Positions 1 through 6,170 of a stretch of DNA of 6,245 bases are shown piece after piece (position 1 is the first letter of the stretch; the number at the start of each line of letters is the position of its first letter). Origin of the DNA: an uncultured Lachnospiraceae bacterium (GTDB taxonomy: Bacteria; Bacillota; Clostridia; Lachnospirales; Lachnospiraceae). The notes below the pieces were generated by a model, which did not search any database, was not told the origin of the DNA, and saw nothing but the letters and a program-made list of their open reading frames with translations. The stretch covers positions 1 to 6,245 of the forward strand of contig CAJUFL010000105.1 in the NCBI GenBank assembly GCA_910585605.1. The letters are read 5' to 3'. A program made the position numbers and the translations under genes.

Positions 1-134
1 AAGAACACCAACGGGCGATTGAAGCACTCTCAAAGGATTTAGACGCTGTTAAGCAGAGTATTCTTGATGATAGCAAGATTGTGAAAAAAGGGGTTAGAGG
101 TATCTCCGTCAAAATATATCCTGAAAATGAATAG
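1..134 (+). CDS. 3' end of an unidentified protein (partial, N-terminus outside the window)
   Basis: The frame beginning with GAA at position 3 is open to a TAG at 132-134 and encodes about 43 residues. The peptide is highly charged and probably helical (EHQRAIEALSKDLDAVKQSI...), ending in a basic stretch (KIVKKGVRGISVKIY) and a short acidic tail (PENE). No membrane segment is visible, so a cytosolic protein is likely. I do not recognise the family; a regulator or a mobile-element protein is possible but nothing seen proves either. The stop lies 16 bases before the TTG start of the nucleoside phosphorylase, and that gene's ribosome binding site begins just after this stop, so the two are probably in one operon. 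Coding status is supported by sensible codon use and this tight spacing. Confidence 0.6.
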   Translation, partial: EHQRAIEALSKDLDAVKQSILDDSKIVKKGVRGISVKIYPENE

Positions 135-138
135 AAAC

Positions 139-144
139 GAGGTG
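139..144 (+). promoter_or_regulatory. Ribosome binding site (GAGGTG) fixing a TTG start
   Basis: GAGGTG ends six bases before TTG at 151. The in-frame GTG at 142 is followed directly by TAA, and the next in-frame ATG (residue 81) would remove a third of the protein. TTG at 151 is therefore the only reasonable start. Confidence 0.75.
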
Positions 145-150
145 TAAAAA

Positions 151-915
151 TTGTATACAATATTTCAAAGAACAGAAATCTCAGAACCATCCTTATTCAG
201 TCCGTCCGACACAACCAAAAGAATAGAAAATTTCCCGGAAATTTGTATTTCCACATTTTCTGACAACATTATTCAAAAGTTTTCTTCTTTGGATAATGTG
301 GAGAAAATAGCAGAACTCTACTCTGCAAGCGGCGCACTACCTGTCTACCAAATCAATTACAAGAATACTGCGATAGCTTTTTATCGTTCTATGGTAGGCG
401 CACCTGCTTGTGTTGCGTGTTTTGAAGAAATCATTGCTATGGGAGCTAAAAAGTTTGTTTTGTTCGGCTCCTGCGGAGTATTGGACGATGATAAGGTAAA
501 AGACCACATTATTATCCCTGTTTCCGCTGTCCGTGATGAAGGTACAAGCTATCATTATATAGCACCTTCGCCTGAAATCGAAGCAGACACACATTCCATT
601 CAGATATTAGAAAACGTTTTAACAGACTGTGACTACTCCTATGTAAAAGGCAAAACATGGACTTCGGACGCCATTTACAGAGAAACCCTCTCCGCTATTG
701 AAGAACGCCGACAAGAAGGCTGTATTGCCGTAGAAATGGAGTGTGCTTCTATGTTGGCGGTTTCAAAATACAGGCACATTCCTTTTATCCAGTTTTTGTA
801 TGGAGCGGATAACCTTAGTTCCGATACATGGGAAATCAGAGATTTAATGTCTTATGGTCTTACCAATGCAGAAAAATATATGGTGCTTGCCTTTGAATGT
901 GGACTTGCCATATAA
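151..915 (+). CDS. Nucleoside phosphorylase-family protein (NP-I / MtnN-Udp-DeoD superfamily)
   Basis: This 254-residue protein belongs to the NP-I fold family, which cleaves the N-glycosidic bond of purine or pyrimidine nucleosides with phosphate (phosphorylases) or water (nucleosidases) in the cytosol. Visible family motifs, in order, are the GAPACVACFEEIIAMGAK stretch (83-100) leading to the glycine-rich strand FVLFGSCG (102-109), RDEGTSYHY (128-136), TSDAIYRE (171-178), VEMECA (194-199; the Met-Glu pair normally contacts the ribose), and GADN (218-221), where D220 matches the catalytic Asp of purine-type members. Length fits the family (about 240-260 residues). Position 104 is Leu where E. 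coli DeoD and Udp have a phosphate-binding Arg, so phosphorolysis is not assured and a nucleosidase role is possible. The N-terminal 60 residues also depart from the usual pattern. Start is TTG with GAGGTG six bases upstream. It probably shares a transcript with the partial upstream gene. Family assignment is firm; substrate is not known. Confidence 0.85.
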   Translation: MYTIFQRTEISEPSLFSPSDTTKRIENFPEICISTFSDNIIQKFSSLDNVEKIAELYSASGALPVYQINYKNTAIAFYRSMVGAPACVACFEEIIAMGAKKFVLFGSCGVLDDDKVKDHIIIPVSAVRDEGTSYHYIAPSPEIEADTHSIQILENVLTDCDYSYVKGKTWTSDAIYRETLSAIEERRQEGCIAVEMECASMLAVSKYRHIPFIQFLYGADNLSSDTWEIRDLMSYGLTNAEKYMVLAFECGLAI

Positions 916-917
916 TA

Positions 918-939
918 GGCAGGTATCACGATACCCGCC
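918..939. other. Hairpin just after the nucleoside phosphorylase stop
   Basis: GGC-a-GGTAT (918-926) pairs with ATACC-c-GCC (931-939) across a four-base CACG loop, with one A-C mismatch. It starts two bases after the stop codon. No T-run follows on either strand, so it is not a standard intrinsic terminator; it could protect the 3' end of the message or be incidental. Confidence 0.4.
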
Positions 940-963
940 CCAAATCCAGTATTCATCAAATAA

Positions 964-983
964 TTAGAGCCATTTTAGAGCCA
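964..983. repeat. Short direct repeat TTAGAGCCA x2
   Basis: TTAGAGCCA occurs at 964-972 and again at 975-983, two bases apart. It lies between the hairpin at 918-939 and the terminator stem at 997. No function is evident and a chance or slippage origin is possible. Confidence 0.4.
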
Positions 984-996
984 ACAGGCATAAAGC

Positions 997-1037
997 AATC
1001 CCGGAAACGCCCATTTTATCAACGTTTCCGGGATTTT
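997..1037 (+). terminator. Intrinsic terminator of the nucleoside phosphorylase unit
   Basis: AATCCCGGAAACG (997-1009) and CGTTTCCGGGATT (1023-1035) form a perfect 13-bp inverted repeat with a 13-base loop. The GC-rich stem is followed by TTTTA on the plus strand, placing it as the rightward terminator about 80 bases after the stop at 915. On the minus strand the stem is followed by a weaker T-containing stretch, so it could also stop leftward transcripts from the Rpn gene. Confidence 0.7.
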
Positions 1038-1142
1038 ATCCGTCACTCGAACTCTCTCATCTATACGACTTTAAGATACTTTTGTGTCTATTCCATGCTT
1101 TTTAGTCCACCTATTTCGCATATTATTTCTATTATCCTGAGA

Positions 1143-1161
1143 CTTCTAAAAATTTTAGAAG
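1143..1161. repeat. AT-rich inverted repeat downstream of the Rpn gene
   Basis: CTTCTAAAA (1143-1151) and TTTTAGAAG (1153-1161) form a perfect 9-bp inverted repeat around one central base. It lies about 30 bases past the leftward stop of the Rpn gene, so it may form the 3' end of that transcript. The stem is AT-rich and has no clear T-run on the minus strand, so terminator function is weakly supported. I see nothing else in 1038-1192. Confidence 0.35.
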
Positions 1162-1192
1162 CAAAATAGACGCAATGAAAATGGGTAGCAAA

Positions 1193-1978
1193 CTATGCCA
1201 GTTGCAATTCAGCAATCTCTTTTACTTTTTCAACCGACAATTCAGTCACATCTGCAATCTCTTCAATTGAGAATCTCCCTAATTCAATCAAACGCCTTGC
1301 AGTTTCCACTTTCTCATGTTCTATACCCTGCTCATACTTTTCCTGATAATTCATCTGCAAAGTCATATAGTCCAACCTCCATTTCTCATTCTTTCTAACA
1401 GACTGTACCGCTTCATCTAATTCTCTGGTAAAGTCATCCTCTGGCTCTTTACCATCAATAAAGTTAAGCAGCTTTTTCATTTCCGGTGTCACATCATCCA
1501 TTGTACCCTTCGTATTTAAAATAATCTTCGTTGTATCGTCTCCAAGACCTAACTCCAGATTTTGAATACAGCGGTTTTCAAAGGTATAGATGTGTCGCCC
1601 TTCGCCAAACAAATCAAAGGTACATACAAAAATAACAAAACTGCGTCTCAAGTTTTTGTAATTATCCCCTTTTTCCAAGATATTCAAGTCTATCATTCCT
1701 TGATAATATCTTGTTCGTTTGGGAAGACTTCTATTCTCTGTCGTTTGCATTTCAATATTGTAAACGGTTTCATTTCCATCTTCTACATAGATATCCAAAC
1801 GTACACTTTTCGCATCTGCAGAAATATCTATTGTCTCCTGCGACTTCGGATATTCAATGCGGGATATCTTGATGCCAAGTATCCGTTCTAAAAAAGGTTT
1901 GCAAAATTTGGGATTTCTCATGATAACACTGAACATGAAATCATCCTTTATTTGCAGTTCCTCAAAAGCTTTCTCCAT
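1193..1978 (-). CDS. Rpn family recombination-promoting nuclease / PD-(D/E)XK putative transposase
   Basis: From ATG at 1978 the protein has 261 residues. It opens with the family's typical start (EKAFEELQIKDDFMFSVIM, residues 2-20), in which a short helix precedes KDDFMF. The nuclease core follows: D62 in VRLDIYV and E76-x-Q78 in YNIEMQTTE, the D...ExQ variant of the PD-(D/E)XK active site. A YYQGMID segment (91-97) and RSFVIFVCTFDLFG (112-125) are also usual in this family. The C-terminal 40 residues (RRLIELGRFSIEEIADVTELSVEKV) read as a small helix-turn-helix-like unit. The family is named for E. coli RpnA-E, DNA endonucleases that raise RecA-independent recombination; many copies behave like mobile or defence-associated genes. 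The frame extends up to ATG 2035, but that start would overlap the -35 box, whereas 1978 has AAGGGGA nine bases upstream. No inverted repeats or target duplication were seen, so it is not evidently an IS. Intact and probably expressed alone. Confidence 0.88.
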   Translation of the reverse strand: MEKAFEELQIKDDFMFSVIMRNPKFCKPFLERILGIKISRIEYPKSQETIDISADAKSVRLDIYVEDGNETVYNIEMQTTENRSLPKRTRYYQGMIDLNILEKGDNYKNLRRSFVIFVCTFDLFGEGRHIYTFENRCIQNLELGLGDDTTKIILNTKGTMDDVTPEMKKLLNFIDGKEPEDDFTRELDEAVQSVRKNEKWRLDYMTLQMNYQEKYEQGIEHEKVETARRLIELGRFSIEEIADVTELSVEKVKEIAELQLA

Positions 1979-1987
1979 AATAATAAG

Positions 1988-1994
1988 TCCCCTT
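1988..1994 (-). promoter_or_regulatory. Ribosome binding site (AAGGGGA) deciding the Rpn start
   Basis: On the minus strand AAGGGGA lies nine bases before ATG at 1978. The longer alternative start at 2035 has no such site and lies on the promoter's -35 box. Confidence 0.65.
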
Positions 1995-2006
1995 TTCTTT
2001 ACCTCT

Positions 2007-2035
2007 ATTATAATATGTGTCTGCGGGATTGACAA
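2007..2035 (-). promoter_or_regulatory. Sigma-A type promoter of the Rpn gene
   Basis: On the minus strand TTGTCA (2035-2030) is separated by exactly 17 bases from TATAAT (2012-2007). This is one mismatch from consensus at -35 and a perfect -10. Transcription would begin near 2000, giving a leader of about 20 bases that contains the ribosome binding site. The gene is therefore expected to be well expressed independently of the helicase gene upstream. Confidence 0.8.
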
Positions 2036-2052
2036 GGATAGATTTTTACCAA

Positions 2053-2068
2053 TCCGTAAGTCCGTAAG
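2053..2068. repeat. Tandem duplication of TCCGTAAG
   Basis: TCCGTAAG at 2053-2060 is repeated immediately at 2061-2068. It sits 18 bases upstream of the -35 box of the Rpn promoter. It could be a small regulator site or a replication-slippage product; nothing else supports either. Confidence 0.45.
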
Positions 2069-2089
2069 TTAATTATTTTCCCCATAATA

Positions 2090-2182
2090 TCATCTTCCTT
2101 TTCTCCTTATTATCTTGATTCTTGACCTTATAGAAAATTTTTTCGCTTCATTTGATGTTTCGCCATTGACAAAACTATTCAT
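2090..2182 (-). CDS. Possible 30-residue basic small protein, or tail of a lost gene
   Basis: ATG at 2182 opens a 30-codon frame (MNSFVNGETSNEAKKFSIRS..., ending IKIIRRKGR) that stops at TGA 2092-2090. AGAGGAG lies nine bases upstream, a fair ribosome binding site. The same frame stays open upstream to 2242 and reads YTVKVVITKEEHKI before the Met, which looks protein-like. The segment could therefore instead be the C-terminal remnant of a larger gene whose 5' part was lost. It lies directly behind the helicase-nuclease gene in the same direction. I do not recognise it. At this length chance is a serious alternative. Confidence 0.22.
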   Translation of the reverse strand: MNSFVNGETSNEAKKFSIRSRIKIIRRKGR

Positions 2183-2239
2183 TATCTTATGCTCCTCTTT
2201 GGTGATAACAACCTTAACCGTATAATTAAATCCAGAGGA

Positions 2240-2255
2240 TCTTCATTTATGAAGA
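2240..2255. repeat. Palindrome over the helicase-nuclease stop codon
   Basis: TCTTCAT (2240-2246) and ATGAAGA (2249-2255) are 7-bp inverted arms around two bases, spanning the TAA stop of the leftward gene. The loop is too short for a normal hairpin and no T-run follows, so it is not called a terminator. No clear terminator was found for this gene. Confidence 0.35.
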
Positions 2256-4760
2256 AAATCCGTTAATGTCAGTCATGTATTCATTTACAATATCCCGTCC
2301 GCGTAATTTATATAATGCAAGCAAAGCATTAATTTTATCCTCATCCTGCAAATCCACATTCTGAATCAGTTCAGCCGAAAAACTTTTTATCCGCTTTTTC
2401 ATTTTATCCAGTAATTCCGGAGTTATTATTTTCATTCCCTGTACCTGAGTTGCAAGAGAATCCAAAACAGATGATGGATGTATTATAACAGGTACACATT
2501 GATATCCATTTCCATATTCCGCTTTAAACCAGCGTTCAGAACCACCTAATTGATTACAGTAGTCTTTTGAAATAGTTTCACATATAGCACCACTTTTACA
2601 TTCAATAACCAAACACTTATTATCTCCTATTGCCCATAAATTGTCTGGTCCTTTACCAGAAGTTGCCTTATCTGGACGGGATGAATCAAAGCCCAATATC
2701 TCACCTGCTTCCATCAATGCCCTCTCAAACTCGTTTGCATCCGGCGAAAAAGACAGCATATCAAGGACTGAATTGATATGTATAATACATTCATTAGGAT
2801 TATCACTAACATTAACAAAATATTCTTTTACACCTTTCGCTTGTTCCTTACTGTTTAATAATTTATCATATTGAATTCCCTCCATAGGCATAAGCACTCC
2901 TCCGTTGAGTTTTCTTGCCGACAGAAGTATTTGTTGAGCTTTTATCTTATCGTAAAAATTAGTATATTCTGCCTTTATCTGCATTAAGTAACCGCAATTT
3001 TTTTCATCTAGTTCATTGTTGGCCACATTGCTAATTTCACCAGCAGCATTCTTCCACTGACAGCAGCATGCAAATTCAAAAGCTAATCTTAATGCCACTG
3101 TAGTATCACTAATACTCGAAACTGTTTCATAAACAATATTCGAAAGACGTTCTCTACTTTTCTGTATCCATTCAATTTGTCTATTCAATGAGAAATTTGC
3201 TAACGCAAATATCTCATCAATAGATGGCGTAGAGTTTTCCTGCATAAGCAAATCACACAACTCCTTGGAAAGCTGATACTGCTCCATTGTAGCCTTACTA
3301 AAAAACGATGATCCCTTATTTCGCAACAAAACATCTGCCAATTTACTTCCCATTAAAACAATACAGCATGAATCACTATTTGAGCGAACACCTCTGCCCA
3401 TTCCTTGTTCTATTCTTTGCATTTGTTCCCGTAGCAACAGAGTGCTTCCCGGATTTATGCTTTGTACATACTTATCATACTCACTCCGAAGTGGTGGCAA
3501 GCCATCAATCACAAGCAATCTACAGGCATCATCCGGTAAATCAATGCCATCATATCTATTAACTAATATTACAAGTCCCACATGCCTTTGTTTAAGTTCT
3601 TTTACTATCTTTTCAATATTTTCTTTATCAATTATATTTTTTTCTGTATCATCCCAGAATTTCCCTCGTTCTCTTGATGGTACTATAATCAAAACATTAT
3701 ATCGTTCAGACAACAATACTATTTTTTCTTTAATTTCATCATCTGTTATGTTGCTATTCAAATGCTGTGGAAAAAGAATAAGTCTATCACCTATATCATT
3801 TGCCTTATCAGGTGTAATAATATTGGTAACATCATCTTTTTTTAATCCTAATGCTGACACAAAAATACTATCATCCGCAAGAGTTGCACTCATATAGATT
3901 CTTCTTGTAGCATTATCAAAACTTTTTATCTTGGAAATAGGGATACCCTTAGGTGATATTTCTATTGATTGTGCAGTTACCGTACAATTACAAAGAGCAA
4001 AACAATCTGCAAGCAAAGGCAGATTAAAAAATACAAACTGGTTGTCTTCTTCAGTATTCTCATACTGTCTCAAAAGTCGGTAAATCTCTGTTTGTTTATC
4101 CTGCCAAATCCAAAAAGGGAGCAGTGCATTCTTCTTTGGATCCTGCATTTCAACAATATTTATATATGCAGTTTCGTCATACGTTCTCCATGCATCAGCA
4201 AACAGATCTATTATTTGGGAATACAATTCATGTCTATAAGGTATGTGCAGAGAAAACTGGGACGTTATAGTATCCATACATGCATGAACATCATCAATCA
4301 AAATACTACCTATAGGATAATTAGGATTTGAATTACGCATTCCGAAGACGCTTCTACCATTAACTAATTTATGAATCGGAATTACCAGAATCGCTCTATT
4401 TTCTATGTAATTATAATCATCTTGATCTGAGACTGCAAGAATACCCAATTTCTTGGCTTCATTACAGACTTGTACTGCCAAATACTTGTCTGGAACAACA
4501 TACACAGCTGGTCCTTTTCCCTCATTCAGACAACTTTGCAAAATCATCAATCCAACAACTGTTTTTCCACTTCCAGTATTCATTTTAATAACAGCATTCT
4601 TTTGCTCACGTTTTTCAAACCACTTTTTCCACACCTCAGATTGAACATCACGAGGATACTCATATTGCCTGTCTCTAGCAGGCAACGACATAAAAATCTC
4701 GCGCGGATCAATAGCTTTACTCTTTGAAGTGCCACTTAATTTTGAAAGTAAATCCATCAT
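2247..4760 (-). CDS. SF2 helicase fused to a C-terminal PD-(D/E)XK nuclease (putative defence protein)
   Basis: This 837-residue cytosolic protein carries a complete set of helicase motifs: Walker A NTGSGKT (61-67), motif Ia around VYVVPDKYLAVQV (86-98), Walker B ILIDDVHA (153-160, DDVH instead of DEAH/DEAD), motif III MSATL (290-294), motif IV VLIIVPSRERGKFW (356-369), motif V NRYDGIDLPDDACRLLVIDG (401-420) and motif VI QRIEQGMGRGVRS (448-460). Motifs V and VI resemble the XPD/DinG type (Helicase_C_2), yet no four-cysteine iron-sulfur cluster is visible between motifs I and II. After a helical region (about 490-660) comes a nuclease-like core: P705-D706, E720-x-K722 in VIECKSGA, and D733/Q737 in KDYCNQLGGSERWF. 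The pattern is that of restriction-type PD-(D/E)XK folds. An ATP-driven translocase tethered to a nuclease suggests processing or cutting of foreign DNA; the neighbouring recombinase, hsdS and Rpn genes support a defence role. Start ATG at 4760 has AGGAGG seven bases upstream; ATG at 4757 is a possible alternative. Intact, no frameshift. It resembles in concept the helicase-nuclease Hna, but homology was not tested. Confidence 0.85.
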   Translation of the reverse strand: MMDLLSKLSGTSKSKAIDPREIFMSLPARDRQYEYPRDVQSEVWKKWFEKREQKNAVIKMNTGSGKTVVGLMILQSCLNEGKGPAVYVVPDKYLAVQVCNEAKKLGILAVSDQDDYNYIENRAILVIPIHKLVNGRSVFGMRNSNPNYPIGSILIDDVHACMDTITSQFSLHIPYRHELYSQIIDLFADAWRTYDETAYINIVEMQDPKKNALLPFWIWQDKQTEIYRLLRQYENTEEDNQFVFFNLPLLADCFALCNCTVTAQSIEISPKGIPISKIKSFDNATRRIYMSATLADDSIFVSALGLKKDDVTNIITPDKANDIGDRLILFPQHLNSNITDDEIKEKIVLLSERYNVLIIVPSRERGKFWDDTEKNIIDKENIEKIVKELKQRHVGLVILVNRYDGIDLPDDACRLLVIDGLPPLRSEYDKYVQSINPGSTLLLREQMQRIEQGMGRGVRSNSDSCCIVLMGSKLADVLLRNKGSSFFSKATMEQYQLSKELCDLLMQENSTPSIDEIFALANFSLNRQIEWIQKSRERLSNIVYETVSSISDTTVALRLAFEFACCCQWKNAAGEISNVANNELDEKNCGYLMQIKAEYTNFYDKIKAQQILLSARKLNGGVLMPMEGIQYDKLLNSKEQAKGVKEYFVNVSDNPNECIIHINSVLDMLSFSPDANEFERALMEAGEILGFDSSRPDKATSGKGPDNLWAIGDNKCLVIECKSGAICETISKDYCNQLGGSERWFKAEYGNGYQCVPVIIHPSSVLDSLATQVQGMKIITPELLDKMKKRIKSFSAELIQNVDLQDEDKINALLALYKLRGRDIVNEYMTDINGFSS

Positions 4761-4767
4761 TATAATT

Positions 4768-4773
4768 CCTCCT
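4768..4773 (-). promoter_or_regulatory. Ribosome binding site (AGGAGG) of the helicase-nuclease gene
   Basis: On the minus strand a perfect AGGAGG lies seven bases before the first of two consecutive ATG codons (4760 and 4757). The spacing suits either start, with the first slightly favoured. Confidence 0.8.
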
Positions 4774-4794
4774 GTTTTTTAACTCTGAAACTTT

Positions 4795-4824
4795 ACTATA
4801 GCACCATAACTATAATAATGTTAA
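4795..4824 (-). promoter_or_regulatory. Candidate promoter of the helicase-nuclease gene
   Basis: On the minus strand TTAACA (4824-4819) and TATAGT (4800-4795) are 18 bases apart, each one mismatch from consensus. Transcription would start near 4788, about 28 bases before the ATG. The AT-rich setting makes chance matches common, so this is a moderate call. Confidence 0.42.
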
Positions 4825-4829
4825 TGACA

Positions 4830-4844
4830 CAATGTTTCACATTG
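4830..4844. repeat. Inverted repeat CAATGT-TTC-ACATTG upstream of the helicase promoter
   Basis: Two perfect 6-bp arms (4830-4835 and 4839-4844) flank three bases, with a partial outer extension AATG...CATT. It lies just upstream of the candidate -35 box, where an activator or repressor could bind. It may equally be a chance palindrome in AT-rich DNA. Confidence 0.3.
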
Positions 4845-5128
4845 ACCATTTCTTTAAATCAGTAAATTCTAAATAATTTCTGCCTTTTGAAAATCATCAT
4901 TATAATGGCTCAGTAAAATAGATACAACCTTCTCACTTCATCCATCGTCATAATAGTTCCCACATTCATTTTCGTTCTATTTTCTATTCAACATTTATAT
5001 TTTTATATTATTATAAGCTTTTATCTAATTATTCACAATAAGAAAATTATAAATAATAGATCCTGCATTAAAATTCAATTTCTTATCAATATTCTTTGTT
5101 TAGTATCCGCATTTCCAATTAATAATCA
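4845..5128. other. AT-rich intergenic stretch, no intact gene seen
   Basis: Between the upstream region of the helicase gene and the terminator at 5129 the DNA is very AT-rich and has no convincing complete gene. On the minus strand, three short frames between 4969 and 4837 join through one-base overlaps into a protein-like series (MNVGTIMTMDEVRRLYLFY, then SHYNDDFQKAEII, then EFTDLKKWSM). This could be a decayed gene. No ribosome binding site precedes the first ATG. The part from about 4975 to 5128 shows nothing beyond A/T runs. Confidence 0.45.
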
Positions 5129-5161
5129 GGCTGCTACAACTTTGTTATAACAGCCCTTTTT
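5129..5161 (+). terminator. Rightward intrinsic terminator without an obvious gene
   Basis: GGCTGCTACAAC (5129-5140) pairs with GTTATAACAGCC (5144-5155), ten of twelve positions, across a TTT loop, and is followed by CTTTTT on the plus strand. The T-run marks it as a rightward terminator. On the minus strand it lies about 20 bases after the recombinase stop but is followed by GATTATTAA, so it would be a poor leftward terminator. No rightward gene precedes it in the window. Confidence 0.55.
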
Positions 5162-5179
5162 AACCCGAGTACTTATCAA

Positions 5180-6127
5180 TTACAAAAGTTCATTAAGGAA
5201 ATTCATACATTTAATCTTTTGCTGCATGTTTGCCTTGCCGTATACATTGAGAGTAAATGAAACATTTTTATGACCAAGTATTTCTGATAACGATTTAATA
5301 TCAAAATCAGAAATTTCAATAGCTCGCACTGCGAAAGTATGTCTTAATTCATGAAAACATATCTTAGGCATATCATATCGCTTTAAGAATCTCGTAAAAT
5401 ATTGACGATAGGTTCTTGGTTCTGTCGGCTTTCTCTTTCCTGTCAAATAATAATCATTGGGATTATCTGTATAATACTTCTTAATGACATTCACTAGTAA
5501 TGAGGGGATAGGTATTATTCTTTCAGATGAAGTTGACTTGGGTGGTCCGATATGAACATATGATTGTTTCCTTTTCTTGTCATATATTCTTTGAACCGTC
5601 TTATTAACAGATATAGTCTTATCTGAAAGAGAAATGTCTTTCATCTGCAACCCACATAGCTCTCCAATGCGTAAACCAGTAAAAAGAGCAATCAGAATTC
5701 CGGTGGACTTACGATTCATATGCATATATATACACTGAATCAGCTTTTGCTCATCGTCTTTATTTAGAGAAATCACCCTATGTGATGAGTTATCCTTCGG
5801 ATATTCAATCAACTCCCAATTAAGCAACGGAATTACTTTCTGCTTATAAGCATACTCCATAGCTAGTCGAAGGACCAAAATAATATCACGAACAGTTTTT
5901 ACCGTCAAACCTCCTTTCTGATCTAATCTTCCTGAAGCATGTAAATACAAAATATATTTTTGTATTTCTGCTTCATCAATTTTGCCGATTTGCATCTTTC
6001 CAAAGTGCGGAATAAGATGATTTTCCGCAATTAAAGTGAAATTGGCATGCGTTGAGGGTGTAATCATAGGCGACTTTTCTTTGAGCCACTGATTAACCAG
6101 CGTTTTGAATTGACTTTTATCAGTCAT
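5180..6127 (-). CDS. Tyrosine recombinase (site-specific integrase), probable hsdS invertase
   Basis: The 315-residue protein is a complete tyrosine recombinase. An N-terminal SAM-like core-binding domain spans about residues 5-100 (PSTHANFTLIAENHLIPHFG, then TVKTVRDIILVLRLAMEYAY). The catalytic domain follows with R153 in TGLRIGE, K197 in PPKSTSSER, H259 and R262 in FHELRHTFA, H286 in LGHKN, and the nucleophile Y296 in LNVYGKA. All six expected residues are present, so it should cut and rejoin DNA through a 3'-phosphotyrosine bond. No N-terminal arm-binding domain of the Tn916/lambda type is evident; the protein is a compact two-domain enzyme. Its start is set by GGAGGTGAT just upstream. It is divergent from the hsdS 5' end, 43 bases apart. 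In Firmicutes, recombinases next to hsdS genes invert or swap specificity segments, which is the favoured role here. Integrase of a genomic island is the alternative. No excisionase gene was seen. Confidence 0.92.
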   Translation of the reverse strand: MTDKSQFKTLVNQWLKEKSPMITPSTHANFTLIAENHLIPHFGKMQIGKIDEAEIQKYILYLHASGRLDQKGGLTVKTVRDIILVLRLAMEYAYKQKVIPLLNWELIEYPKDNSSHRVISLNKDDEQKLIQCIYMHMNRKSTGILIALFTGLRIGELCGLQMKDISLSDKTISVNKTVQRIYDKKRKQSYVHIGPPKSTSSERIIPIPSLLVNVIKKYYTDNPNDYYLTGKRKPTEPRTYRQYFTRFLKRYDMPKICFHELRHTFAVRAIEISDFDIKSLSEILGHKNVSFTLNVYGKANMQQKIKCMNFLNELL

Positions 6128-6132
6128 ATTGC

Positions 6133-6141
6133 ATCACCTCC
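6133..6141 (-). promoter_or_regulatory. Very strong ribosome binding site of the recombinase
   Basis: On the minus strand GGAGGTGAT (6141-6133), a nine-base perfect complement to the 16S rRNA 3' end, lies five bases before ATG at 6127. No convincing promoter could be found in the 104 bases upstream; any promoter must lie inside or beyond the divergent hsdS coding sequence. Confidence 0.8.
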
Positions 6142-6170
6142 GAATTCATCATCGGAAATATGCGAATTAA

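Noticed and set aside
897..1169. Rightward 90-codon open frame after the nucleoside phosphorylase
   Set aside because: It overlaps the phosphorylase 3' end, runs through the terminator stem at 997-1037, has no ribosome binding site and shows no protein family pattern.
1069..1192. In-frame continuation of the Rpn reading frame past its TAG, ending near 1100
   Set aside because: The extra 30 or so residues have no family counterpart and the normal family C-terminus is complete before the TAG; chance openness in AT-rich DNA is enough to explain it.
1979..2035. Longer N-terminus of the Rpn protein starting at ATG 2035
   Set aside because: It would begin on the -35 box of a near-perfect promoter and has no ribosome binding site; the family's usual N-terminus begins at ATG 1978, which has AAGGGGA upstream.
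1193..2035. Rpn gene as part of an insertion sequence
   Set aside because: No terminal inverted repeats or target-site duplications could be found around it, despite the family's frequent 'putative transposase' label.
3442..3897. Rightward 151-codon open frame opposite the helicase gene
   Set aside because: It lies entirely within the intact helicase motifs region on the other strand, has a composition expected of an antisense frame and no ribosome binding site.
4761..5179. CRISPR array or tRNA in the AT-rich gap
   Set aside because: No regularly spaced repeats and no cloverleaf-like arms were seen; only the terminator hairpin and short palindromes are present.
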